A stretch of DNA of 9,287 nucleotides from Klenkia sp. (GTDB lineage Bacteria; Actinomycetota; Actinomycetes; Mycobacteriales; Geodermatophilaceae), in contig JAOPVM010000058.1 in the NCBI GenBank assembly GCA_025966215.1, positions 1 through 9,287 on the forward strand, given 5' to 3'. Under the pieces are notes generated by a model. That model did not search any database. It had not been told where the DNA came from and worked only from the letters and a program-made list of their open reading frames with translations. Each line of letters starts with the position of its first letter. Within the stretch, counting starts at the first letter, position 1. Both the position numbers and the translations under genes were made by a program. Positions 1 to 6,522 of this stretch are shown piece after piece.

Positions 1-452
1 TGCTGGCCGGCGCCGCGACCGCGTTCGCCGAGCACGGCCTGCGTCGGGCGACCATGCAGCACGTGGCCGCCGCGGCCGGCGTCGCCAAGGCCACGCTGTA
101 CAACCACTTCCGCACCAAGGACGACGTCGCCGCCGCGCTGTTGGACGCCGAGCTCGACCGGCTCACCGAGCTGGCTGCCGCGGGCCCCCGCGGGAAGGCG
201 CTGGTCGGGCTGGCCGAGGAGGTCGCCGACCACGCGGTGCTCCGCCGGCTCGCCGAGACCGAACCCGAGCTGCTGGCCCGGCTGCTCTGCGCCGTGGACG
301 ACGACGCGCTCACCGACCGGCTGGCCGGCGCGCTGCGGCTGGACCGGGGCGGTGCCGGGTTGGTGCTGCGCTGGCTGGTGGGGCTGGCCTGCCGCCCGGG
401 TGCCACCCTGGACCGGGCCCGGCAGGCCGACGCCCTGGACCGCGCCCTCTGA
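1..452 (+). CDS. TetR/AcrR-family transcriptional regulator, 5' end missing
   Basis: The reading frame enters at base 3 and gives 149 visible residues up to a TGA at 450-452. The true start lies left of the window; an ATG at 54 is in frame but falls inside the DNA-binding domain, so it is not the start. The first visible residues (LAGAATAFAEHGLRRATM) are helix 1 and the turn before the helix-turn-helix; VAAAAGVAKATLYNHFRTKDD is the classic TetR recognition region, with the GVxxxTLYxHFxxKxxL pattern almost intact. The remaining ~115 residues are a helical, Ala/Leu-rich ligand-binding domain with no recognisable ligand signature. TetR proteins are usually about 190-210 residues, so roughly 15-40 are missing. 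It is co-directional with the DUF4032 gene 76 bp downstream. The target genes and effector cannot be told from the sequence. Confidence 0.88.
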   Translation, partial: LAGAATAFAEHGLRRATMQHVAAAAGVAKATLYNHFRTKDDVAAALLDAELDRLTELAAAGPRGKALVGLAEEVADHAVLRRLAETEPELLARLLCAVDDDALTDRLAGALRLDRGGAGLVLRWLVGLACRPGATLDRARQADALDRAL

Positions 453-483
453 CGTCGCCGCCTGCCGGCTGACGGGAGTCCGT

Positions 484-507
484 GGGACATTCATCGCCAC
501 CTGTCCC
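484..507. repeat. Inverted repeat GGGACA-N12-TGTCCC between the TetR and DUF4032 genes
   Basis: Six-base perfect arms at 484-489 and 502-507 are separated by 12 bases. The repeat lies in the 76-bp spacer, with its right arm 21 bp before the DUF4032 start codon. It could be an operator, possibly for the adjacent TetR protein, or a weak RNA hairpin. No T-run follows, so a terminator is unlikely. An 8-base direct repeat, GGGAGTCC, flanks it at 474-481 and 516-523; the second copy contains the ribosome binding site. Six-base arms arise by chance fairly often in GC-rich DNA, so this is tentative. Confidence 0.3.
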
Positions 508-528
508 GTCGACCCGGGAGTCCCGCGC

Positions 529-1761
529 ATGCGCTACCTGTTCCGGCCGCCGGCCACGGAGGCCGCAGCCCTGCTGGACCTCCCGTGGGACCGACCGCTG
601 GCCGAGTGGGACCCCGCACTGCTCCTCGACGTCCCCCAGCGGGGCATCTCCCGGCACGTGGTGCGCTTCGTGGCCACCGAGGGCCGGGTCTACGCGCTCA
701 AGGAGATCGCCGAGCCGTTGGCCCGGCGCGAGTACGCCCTGCTGGGGGAGTTCGAGGCCGAGGGGCTGCCCTCGGTGTCGGTGCTGGGCATCTGCGTGGA
801 CCGGCCGGGGGACCAGGAGGCGATCCTGGTGACCCGGTACCTGGAGTACTCGATGTCCTACCGGCACCTGTTCTCCAGCCCGCGCAGCCAGCACTCGACC
901 TCCCAGCTGCTGGACACCCAGGTGGTGCTGCTGGTCCGGCTGCACCTGGCCGGGGTGTTCTGGGGGGACTGCTCGCTGTCCAACACCCTCTTCCGGCCCG
1001 ACGGCGACGGGTTGACCGCCTACCTGGTCGACGCCGAGACGGCTGAGCGCCGCCCGGAGTTGTCGGCCCGGATGCGCGAGCACGACGTGGAGCTGGCCCG
1101 CGAGCGGGTCGGCGCAGAGCTGATGGACCTGCAGTTCGGCGGTCTGCTCGCCCCGGACATCGACCCGCTGGAGGTCGCCGACGCGCTGCCCGAGCGCTAT
1201 GCCGCGCTCTGGGACGCGGTGACCCGCGAGGAGGTCTTCCAGCTCGAGGAGCAGCGGTACCGGGTGGCCGAGCGGCTGCAGTGGATCAACGACCTCGGCT
1301 TCGACGCCGGCGAGGTCGAGCTCGTGCACACCCCGGAGGGTGCTCGGCTGCGGGTGCAGACCCGGGTCGCCGAGCCGGGCCACAACCGCCGCGCGCTGTT
1401 CCGGCTGACCGGTCTGGAGGTGCAGGAGAACCAGGCCCGCCGGCTGCTCAACGACCTGCGCAGCTACCGGGCGTGGCTGGAGCAGAAGGACGGCCGTCCG
1501 GTGCCGGAGTCGGTGGCCGGGCACCGCTGGATCGCCGAGGTCTACCTGCCCGTCGTCGACGCCATCCCGCCGCACCTGGCGGGCCGGCTCGCCCCGGCCC
1601 AGGTCTTCCACGAGGTGCTCGAGCACCGCTGGTTCCTCTCCGAGGAGGCCGGCGTGGACGTCGGCACCACCGCGGCACTGCGCTCCTACCTCGACCACGA
1701 ACTGCCCAAGACCCCGGCGGACATGACCACGCCGTCGGTCCTCGCCGCCCCGCCCGGCTGA
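529..1761 (+). CDS. DUF4032 protein with kinase-like N-terminal domain
   Basis: A 410-residue cytoplasmic protein without signal peptide or membrane segment. The ATG at 529 is chosen because GGGAG (516-520) sits 8 nt upstream and the protein then starts MRYLFRPP; the frame is open further upstream but runs into the TetR gene. The N-terminal half looks like an LPS-kinase/InaA-type protein-kinase fold: YALKEI gives a candidate ATP-binding Lys58, REYALLGEFEAEG a candidate alpha-C Glu region (residues 67-79), HLAGVFWGDCSLSNTLF the catalytic loop with Asp147 and Asn152, and LVDAE the metal-binding Asp168. From about residue 225 to 390 the sequence resembles the DUF4032 domain (RLQWINDLGFDAGEVEL, HRWIAEVYLPVVDAIP, FHEVLEHRWFLSE). 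Family function is unknown to me. With the key residues present, real phosphotransfer is plausible, but the substrate is not known. A hairpin follows directly, so it is probably not co-transcribed with the transporter. Confidence 0.85.
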   Translation: MRYLFRPPATEAAALLDLPWDRPLAEWDPALLLDVPQRGISRHVVRFVATEGRVYALKEIAEPLARREYALLGEFEAEGLPSVSVLGICVDRPGDQEAILVTRYLEYSMSYRHLFSSPRSQHSTSQLLDTQVVLLVRLHLAGVFWGDCSLSNTLFRPDGDGLTAYLVDAETAERRPELSARMREHDVELARERVGAELMDLQFGGLLAPDIDPLEVADALPERYAALWDAVTREEVFQLEEQRYRVAERLQWINDLGFDAGEVELVHTPEGARLRVQTRVAEPGHNRRALFRLTGLEVQENQARRLLNDLRSYRAWLEQKDGRPVPESVAGHRWIAEVYLPVVDAIPPHLAGRLAPAQVFHEVLEHRWFLSEEAGVDVGTTAALRSYLDHELPKTPADMTTPSVLAAPPG

Positions 1762-1762
1762 C

Positions 1763-1798
1763 CCGTCCCGGGCCGATCGGCATCGTCGTCCGGGACGG
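1763..1798 (+). terminator. Hairpin terminator candidate after the DUF4032 gene
   Basis: A perfect 9-bp stem, CCGTCCCGG (1763-1771) with CCGGGACGG (1790-1798), begins 2 nt after the TGA at 1759-1761. The 18-nt loop contains a self-complementary GCCGATCGGC (1772-1781), so the structure may be compound. A second small hairpin, GCCCC-CGAT-GGGGC, follows at 1807-1820. There is no T-run, which is common for actinobacterial stem-loop terminators but lowers certainty. The position supports separating the DUF4032 gene from the lpqY operon. Confidence 0.5.
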
Positions 1799-1888
1799 TC
1801 GGCGACGCCCCCGATGGGGCTCGGCCAGGGCTACGACACCGACCTGGACACGAACTGGCAACGGCCTGGTCTTCGGCTTGACTCACTC

Positions 1889-1904
1889 TTTGACCTGGGT
1901 CACA
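1889..1904 (+). promoter_or_regulatory. CRP/GlxR-type binding site upstream of lpqY
   Basis: TTTGA-CCTGGG-TCACA matches the CRP/GlxR consensus TGTGA-N6-TCACA at 9 of 10 defined positions, and the inner arms TGACC/GGTCA are fully symmetric. It is centred about 91 bp upstream of the lpqY start, in the only sizeable spacer before the transporter operon. In actinobacteria cAMP-responsive CRP/GlxR proteins commonly control sugar uptake genes, so the context fits. A TTGAC repeat overlaps it (1878-1882 and 1890-1894), and one copy could instead be a -35 element. Whether the site activates or represses cannot be read from the sequence. Confidence 0.6.
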
Positions 1905-1928
1905 GTCCCTGGACCGGGTGAAGATCAT
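1900..1928 (+). promoter_or_regulatory. Weak promoter candidate for the lpqY-sugABC operon
   Basis: A poor -35 (TCACAG, 1900-1905) and a -10-like GATCAT (1923-1928) are spaced 17 bp, giving a predicted start near 1935. The CRP-like site would then be centred about 38-41 bp upstream, close to the class II activator position where a weak -35 is expected. Alternative -35 elements TTGACT (1878-1883) and TTGACC (1890-1895) look better but have no convincing -10 at the right distance. This is a guess at the most consistent arrangement. Confidence 0.25.
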
Positions 1929-1945
1929 CCACCAGCCGGACCGTT

Positions 1946-1961
1946 GCGGCCCACGGGCCGC
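1946..1961. promoter_or_regulatory. Perfect 16-bp palindrome in the lpqY leader, possible repressor operator
   Basis: GCGGCCC-AC-GGGCCGC has 7-base perfect arms around a 2-base centre. It ends 26 bp before the lpqY start codon and lies just downstream of the likely transcription start, a classic repressor position. It could equally form a short RNA hairpin in the leader. No LacI- or GntR-family regulator gene is in the window, so no binding protein can be assigned. Confidence 0.4.
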
Positions 1962-1987
1962 TCGACGCCAACGGAGGCGGTTGCAGG

Positions 1988-3334
1988 GTGCCTGACAGCG
2001 TTGTCCACACGGGTCGGGGGCGGCGGAGCGCCGCGTCCGGCCGGAGAGCCCGGCGTGCGCTGGGGGCCACGGCCGCCGCGGTCGTCCTGGCGTCCGGGCT
2101 GGCCGCCTGCGGGAGCGGTGACTCCGGCGTCCCCCAGCTCGACTGGTACATCAACCCCGACTCGGGCGGGCAGGCCGAGATCGCGGCGCGCTGCACCGAG
2201 GCGGCGAACGGGGCGTACACGATCTCGGTGTCCACGCTGCCGCGTGACTCGCCCTCCCAGCGGGAGCAGCTGGTCCGCCGTCTGGCGGCCAACGACTCCT
2301 CGATCGACATCATGAGCCTGGACCCGCCCTACATCCCCGAGTTCGCGCAGGCCGGGTTCTTCGCCCCGATGCCGGCCGAGGTCGCCGACGAGGTGACCAC
2401 CGACGTCGTGCAGAGCGCGATCGACGGGTCCACCTGGGACGGCGAGCTGGTGACGGTGCCCTTCTGGGCCAACACCCAGCTGCTCTGGTACCGCACCTCG
2501 GTCGCCGAGGCCGCCGGGCTGGACATGACCCAGCCGGTCACGTGGGACCAGCTCACGCAGGCCGCCCAGGACCAGCAGGTCCGACTGGGTGTCCAGGGCA
2601 TCCGCTCGGAGTCCCTCACGGTGTGGCTCAACGCCCTCATCGAGAGCGCCGGCGGCTCGGTCATCGCCGAGAACTCGACCAACCCCGACGACATCCAGCT
2701 CGGGCTGGACTCCGAGGCCGGGATGCGGGCCGCGGAGGTCATGCGGGACATCTCGGCCAGCGGCACCGGCGGCCCGGCACTGTCCACCGCCAACGAGGAC
2801 ACCACCGCGACGGACTTCGAGGGCGACGTCGGCGGGTTCCAGGTGAACTACCCGTTCGTCTACCCGCGGGCGCTGGGTGCGGTCGAGGCCGGCACCCTGG
2901 ACCAGTCGGTGGTCGACGACTACGGCTGGGCCCTCTACCCGCGGGTCGACGCCGACACCGAGACGGCCCCGCCCTACGGCGGGATCAACCTGGGCGTCGG
3001 TGCCTTCTCCGAGCACCCCGACCTGGCCTACGACGCCACGCGGTGCATCACCTCCACGGAGAACCAGGCCTACTACTTCACCTCCAACGGCAACCCGGCC
3101 TCCGACACCGCGGTGTACGAGGACCCGGAGGTGCTGGAGGCCTTCCCGATGGCGCCGACCATCCTCGAGTCCCTCGAGCTGGCCGTGCCCCGTCCCCAGA
3201 CGCCGTACTACAGCGAGGTCTCCGGCGGCATCCAGCGGGAGTACCACCCGACGGCGGCCATCGACCCGGAGCAGACGCCGCAGGACGCGACCGAGCTCAT
3301 CCAAGCGGTGCTGCGAAAGGACCAGCTGCTGTGA
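1988..3334 (+). CDS. lpqY: LpqY-like trehalose/disaccharide-binding lipoprotein of an ABC importer
   Basis: A 448-residue family-1 solute-binding protein with a GTG start and GGAGG (1973-1977) 10 nt upstream. The Arg-rich N-region, hydrophobic stretch (residues 24-38) and lipobox LAAC (38-41) predict a lipoprotein anchored through Cys41 outside the membrane. Blocks recalled from mycobacterial LpqY align through the whole length: EIAARCTEAANG, TLPRDSPSQREQLVRRL, DIMSLDPPYIPEFAQAGF, NTQLLWYR, LNALIESAGGSV, VNYPFVY, GGINLGV, RPQTPYY and AIDPEQT. Of the trehalose-contact residues I recall for LpqY (Asp, Asn, Glu, Trp, Arg), four correspond to Asp112, Asn162, Glu270 and Arg402; the Trp is Tyr288 here. 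It hands sugar to SugA/SugB, whose genes follow. The gene order lpqY-sugA-sugB-sugC supports orthology. In mycobacteria it recovers trehalose released during mycolate transfer; in an organism without mycolates it would serve general disaccharide scavenging. The exact substrate is inferred. Confidence 0.88.
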   Translation: MPDSVVHTGRGRRSAASGRRARRALGATAAAVVLASGLAACGSGDSGVPQLDWYINPDSGGQAEIAARCTEAANGAYTISVSTLPRDSPSQREQLVRRLAANDSSIDIMSLDPPYIPEFAQAGFFAPMPAEVADEVTTDVVQSAIDGSTWDGELVTVPFWANTQLLWYRTSVAEAAGLDMTQPVTWDQLTQAAQDQQVRLGVQGIRSESLTVWLNALIESAGGSVIAENSTNPDDIQLGLDSEAGMRAAEVMRDISASGTGGPALSTANEDTTATDFEGDVGGFQVNYPFVYPRALGAVEAGTLDQSVVDDYGWALYPRVDADTETAPPYGGINLGVGAFSEHPDLAYDATRCITSTENQAYYFTSNGNPASDTAVYEDPEVLEAFPMAPTILESLELAVPRPQTPYYSEVSGGIQREYHPTAAIDPEQTPQDATELIQAVLRKDQLL

Positions 3335-4305
3335 GCACCTCCACCACCGCGCCGCCCACGGGGCGGACCGGGGCCTCGGCCCCGGCACAGGCGCCCAAGA
3401 AGCACATCAGCGACCGGGCGAAGGCCGAGCGCAAGCTCGGTTGGCTCCTGGCCGGCCCGGCACTGGCGGTGATGCTGCTGGTCACCGCGTACCCGATCGC
3501 CCAGGCGTTCTACGACTCGCTGTTCGACTACCGGCTCACCGACCCGGAGAACCGCTCGTTCACCGGCCTGAGCAACTACCTCGTGGTGCTCACCGACCAG
3601 CTGTGGTGGCAGTCGGTGGGGGTCACCCTGCTGATCACCGTGGTCACCGTCGCCGTCGAGCTGGTGCTCGGCTTCGGCCTGGCGCTGGTGATGAACAAGG
3701 CGCTGAAGGCGATCCGTCCCTTCCTGCGGGCGGTCATCCTCATCCCCTACGCCGTCATCACCGTGGTCTCGGCCTTCGCGTGGCAGTTCGCCTTCGACAT
3801 CAACACCGGGTTCATCAACAGCTGGTTCGCCTGGCTGCCCGGCGTCGGTGCCGACACCGACTGGTTCGGCGACTTCGGCACCTCGATCTTCGTGGTCTGC
3901 CTGGCCGAGATCTGGAAGACCACCCCGTTCATCTCGCTGCTCCTGCTGGCCGGCCTGGCCCAGGTGCCCGAGGTGCTGCAGGAGGCCGCCCAGGTCGACG
4001 GCGCCACCTGGTGGCAGCGGATGCGCCGGGTGACCATCCCGAACATGAAGGCCGCGATCATGGTCGCGCTGCTCTTCCGCACCCTGGACGCCTTCCGGGT
4101 CTTCGACTCCATCTTCGTCATGACAGCGGGGGCCAACGGCACCGAGACGGTGTCCTTCCTGGCCTACCGGCAGACCATCTCCCGGTTGGAGATCGGGCTG
4201 GGGTCGGCGGTCTCGGTGCTGCTGTTCCTGTCCGTCGTGCTCATCGCGTTCGTGTTCATCAAGGGGTTCAAGGTGGACCTGTCCCAGGCAAGGGGTGACA
4301 GCTGA
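3331..4305 (+). CDS. sugA: SugA-type ABC sugar transporter permease
   Basis: A 324-residue integral membrane protein of the MalF class. The GTG at 3331 overlaps the lpqY stop (GTGA, 4 bp), and AAAGGA lies about 10 nt upstream, so translation is probably coupled; the open frame upstream lies inside lpqY and is not used. Predicted helices are near residues 37-60, 96-121, 131-152, 184-208, 241-262 and 291-311. The cytoplasmic EAA loop that docks on the ATPase is at 218-238 (EAAQVDGA then TIPNM). Blocks such as TAYPI, AEIWKTTPFISLLLLAGLA, ALLFRTLDAFRVFDSI and GLGSAVSVL closely follow mycobacterial SugA. The Pro/Ala-rich first ~25 residues are likely a cytoplasmic tail. It pairs with SugB to form the translocation channel. 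Confidence 0.9.
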   Translation: MSTSTTAPPTGRTGASAPAQAPKKHISDRAKAERKLGWLLAGPALAVMLLVTAYPIAQAFYDSLFDYRLTDPENRSFTGLSNYLVVLTDQLWWQSVGVTLLITVVTVAVELVLGFGLALVMNKALKAIRPFLRAVILIPYAVITVVSAFAWQFAFDINTGFINSWFAWLPGVGADTDWFGDFGTSIFVVCLAEIWKTTPFISLLLLAGLAQVPEVLQEAAQVDGATWWQRMRRVTIPNMKAAIMVALLFRTLDAFRVFDSIFVMTAGANGTETVSFLAYRQTISRLEIGLGSAVSVLLFLSVVLIAFVFIKGFKVDLSQARGDS

Positions 4306-5141
4306 TGTCCACGAAGGAGAAGACCGGCTGGATCATCGGCGGGATCGTGATCGCGCTCTACGCGCTGTTCCCGATCGCGTGGATCGTCTCGCTGTCGCTG
4401 AAGTCCTCGGCCGACCTGAACGCAGGCGGGTTCCTGCCCGCGACCGGGTTCTCCTGGGACAACTACTCGCTGATCCTCACCGGCTCGGCCAGCGACCTGT
4501 TCCTGCCGGCGCTGCGCAACAGCTTCGGGATCTGTCTGATCGCCACGTTCATCAGCGTCTTCCTGTCGATGTTCGCCGCCTACGCCATCGCCCGACTGGA
4601 CTTCCCCGGCAAGAAGTTCATCCTCGGCACCGCGCTGGGCGTGGCGATCTTCCCGGTGATCTCGATCGTCACGCCGCTGTTCAACCTGTGGCGCCAGATC
4701 GGGCTCTACGACACCTGGCCCGGGTTGATCATCCCGTACCTGTCGTTGACCCTGCCGCTGTCCATCTGGACCATGTCGGCGTTCTTCCGCGAGATCCCGT
4801 GGGAGATGGAGCAGGCCGCGCAGGTCGACGGCGCGACCACCTGGCAGGCCTTCCGCAAGGTGATCGTCCCGCTGGCCGCCCCCGGGGTCTTCACCACGGC
4901 GATCATCGCGTTCTTCATCGCCTGGAACGACTTCGTGTACGGCATCTCGCTGACCTCGACCGGCGCCTCGCGTCCGGTCCCGGCGGCGCTGGGCCTGTTC
5001 TCCGGTGCCTCCCAGTTCGAGGACCCCACCGGCGCGATCGCCGCAGCCGCGGTCATCGTGACCATCCCCGTCGTGATCCTGGTGCTGGTCTTCCAGCGTC
5101 GGATCGTCGCCGGTCTCACCAACGGCGCCGTCAAGGGCTGA
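4305..5141 (+). CDS. sugB: SugB-type ABC sugar transporter permease
   Basis: A 278-residue MalG-class permease. The ATG at 4305 shares one base with the sugA stop (TGATG), with AAGGGG (4290-4295) 9 nt upstream, typical of coupled translation. Hydrophobic helices lie near residues 8-31, 73-97, 106-126, 139-161, 195-217 and 243-264. The EAA loop is EQAAQVDGAT (169-178) followed by FRKVIVPLAAPG. The C-terminus FQRRIVAGLTNGAVKG is the hallmark ending of this permease family and almost matches mycobacterial SugB, as do RLDFPGKK, DTWPGLI and SAFFREIPW. It forms the membrane channel with SugA and contacts the SugC dimer. Confidence 0.92.
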   Translation: MSTKEKTGWIIGGIVIALYALFPIAWIVSLSLKSSADLNAGGFLPATGFSWDNYSLILTGSASDLFLPALRNSFGICLIATFISVFLSMFAAYAIARLDFPGKKFILGTALGVAIFPVISIVTPLFNLWRQIGLYDTWPGLIIPYLSLTLPLSIWTMSAFFREIPWEMEQAAQVDGATTWQAFRKVIVPLAAPGVFTTAIIAFFIAWNDFVYGISLTSTGASRPVPAALGLFSGASQFEDPTGAIAAAAVIVTIPVVILVLVFQRRIVAGLTNGAVKG

Positions 5142-5187
5142 CCGGCCCACCCCCTCAGCCCGACCACCACACTCCCAGGAGTCCACG

Positions 5188-6453
5188 ATGGCCTCGATCG
5201 AGATGCGCAACATCGTCAAGAAGTACGGCGACGGGTTCCCCGCCGTGAACGACATCAGCCTGGACATCGCCGACGGCGAGTTCATGATCCTGGTCGGCCC
5301 GTCCGGCTGCGGGAAGTCCACCCTGCTGCGGATGATCGTCGGCCTGGAGGACATCACCTCCGGGGACATGGTCATCGGCGGCGACCGGGTCAACGACAAG
5401 GCGCCGCGCGAGCGCAACCTGTCGATGGTCTTCCAGAACTACGCGCTCTACCCGCACATGAGCGTCTACGAGAACATTGCCTTCCCGCTGCGACTGGCCA
5501 AGACCCCCGACGACAAGGTCGACCGTCTCGTCAAGGAGGCCGCCGACGTCCTCGAGCTGCACGAGCATCTCGAGCGCAAGCCGGCCAACCTCTCCGGGGG
5601 CCAGCGCCAGCGGGTGGCGATGGGCCGGGCGATCGTCCGGCAGGCCGAGGCCTTCCTCTTCGACGAGCCGCTGTCGAACCTCGACGCCAAGCTGCGCGGC
5701 CAGATGCGCACCGAGATCGCCCGGCTGCAGCGCCGGCTGGGCATCACCACGGTCTACGTCACCCACGACCAGACCGAGGCGATGACCCTCGGCGACCGCG
5801 TCTGCGTCCTGCGCAAGGGCTCCATCCAGCAGGTGGCGTCCCCCCGGGAGCTCTACGAGCAGCCGGTGAACCTGTTCGTCGCCGGGTTCATCGGCTCCCC
5901 GCCGATGAACTTCCTGCCGGCCACGGTGGAGGGAAACCGGCTGCAGACGCCGTTCGGCCCGATCGAGCTCGACGAACGTCGGGCCGCCGCCGTCGCCGGC
6001 CGCGACCTGCTGCTGGTCGGCATCCGGCCGGAGTACTTCGAGGACGCCTCGCTGGTCGACGACGCGAAGAAGCCGCTGGGCTCGACCTTCACCGCCCGGG
6101 TCGACGTCACCGAGTGGCTGGGGGACCAGCAGTACGCCTACATCCCCTACGAGGCGCCGGAGAAGATCCGCACCCACCTGCAGGAGCTCTCCCGCGAGCT
6201 GGACAGCGAGGAGCTGCGCACCCAGGCGATCGTGTCCATCGACGCGACCAGTCGGATCCGCGAGGGCCGCGACGCCGAGTTCTGGCTGGACAGCCGGAAG
6301 GTGCACGTCTTCGACCCCGAGACCGGGGAGAACCTCACCCGGGACGCCGAGGCCGGTGCGGCCCTGACCCAGATGGCCAACGAGGACCGTGAGGAGCAGG
6401 TGGCCGAGGCCGCCGGCGGCCTCACCGGGGAGCGCTCCAGCGGCGCCGCCTGA
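5188..6453 (+). CDS. sugC: SugC/MalK/MsiK-type ABC transporter ATP-binding protein
   Basis: A 421-residue ATPase that powers the LpqY-SugAB importer. The ATG at 5188 follows AGGAG (5177-5181) by 6 nt. Visible motifs: Walker A GPSGCGKST (37-45), Q-loop Gln83, signature LSGGQ (135-139), Walker B FLFDEP (157-161), D-loop SNLDAKLR (163-170) and H-loop His193. NLFVAGFIGSPPMNFLPA (228-245) opens the MalK-like regulatory domain, which runs to about residue 386 and ends KVHVFDPETGENLT, close to mycobacterial SugC. A further ~35 residues, acidic and Ala/Glu-rich (from about 387), extend beyond the usual end and look disordered. MsiK-type proteins often serve several importers, so this ATPase may also energise other transporters; its place in the operon favours a dedicated role. 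A long hairpin terminator follows. The spacer before it (5142-5187) holds only a small ACTCC-CA-GGAGT repeat over the ribosome site. Confidence 0.93.
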   Translation: MASIEMRNIVKKYGDGFPAVNDISLDIADGEFMILVGPSGCGKSTLLRMIVGLEDITSGDMVIGGDRVNDKAPRERNLSMVFQNYALYPHMSVYENIAFPLRLAKTPDDKVDRLVKEAADVLELHEHLERKPANLSGGQRQRVAMGRAIVRQAEAFLFDEPLSNLDAKLRGQMRTEIARLQRRLGITTVYVTHDQTEAMTLGDRVCVLRKGSIQQVASPRELYEQPVNLFVAGFIGSPPMNFLPATVEGNRLQTPFGPIELDERRAAAVAGRDLLLVGIRPEYFEDASLVDDAKKPLGSTFTARVDVTEWLGDQQYAYIPYEAPEKIRTHLQELSRELDSEELRTQAIVSIDATSRIREGRDAEFWLDSRKVHVFDPETGENLTRDAEAGAALTQMANEDREEQVAEAAGGLTGERSSGAA

Positions 6454-6469
6454 ACCGGCACACCCCGGA

Positions 6470-6513
6470 CGGGCCCCGGACCACCTGCGGGTGGACCGGG
6501 GCCCGACTGGTTT
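6470..6513 (+). terminator. Strong intrinsic terminator after sugC
   Basis: Arms 6470-6485 and 6490-6505 pair at 15 of 16 positions (one A-A mismatch) around the tetraloop TGCG, and the sequence continues ACTGGTTT with a short T-run at 6511-6513. It starts 17 nt after the sugC stop. This is the clearest terminator in the window and should end the lpqY-sugABC transcript. It lies only 17 nt before the start codon of the next gene, so some read-through or a separate start point is implied for that gene. Confidence 0.8.
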
Positions 6514-6522
6514 CCTGGGCCG

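Noticed and set aside
352..528. N-terminal extension of the DUF4032 protein to a start at 352
   Set aside because: It would overlap the TetR gene by 100 bp and lacks a ribosome site; ATG 529 has GGGAG at proper spacing.
310..1698. Open frame of 462 codons on the minus strand opposite the DUF4032 gene
   Set aside because: Antisense shadow without recognisable motifs or a ribosome site; the plus strand gene has kinase motifs and a good ribosome site.
2542..3330. N-terminal extension of SugA into lpqY
   Set aside because: The extra residues are a frame-shifted reading of lpqY. The GTG at 3331 gives the normal permease length and a coupled 4-bp overlap.
1925..3388. Open frame of 487 codons on the minus strand opposite lpqY
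   Set aside because: Same compositional artefact; the plus strand encodes a lipoprotein with a lipobox and family-wide similarity.
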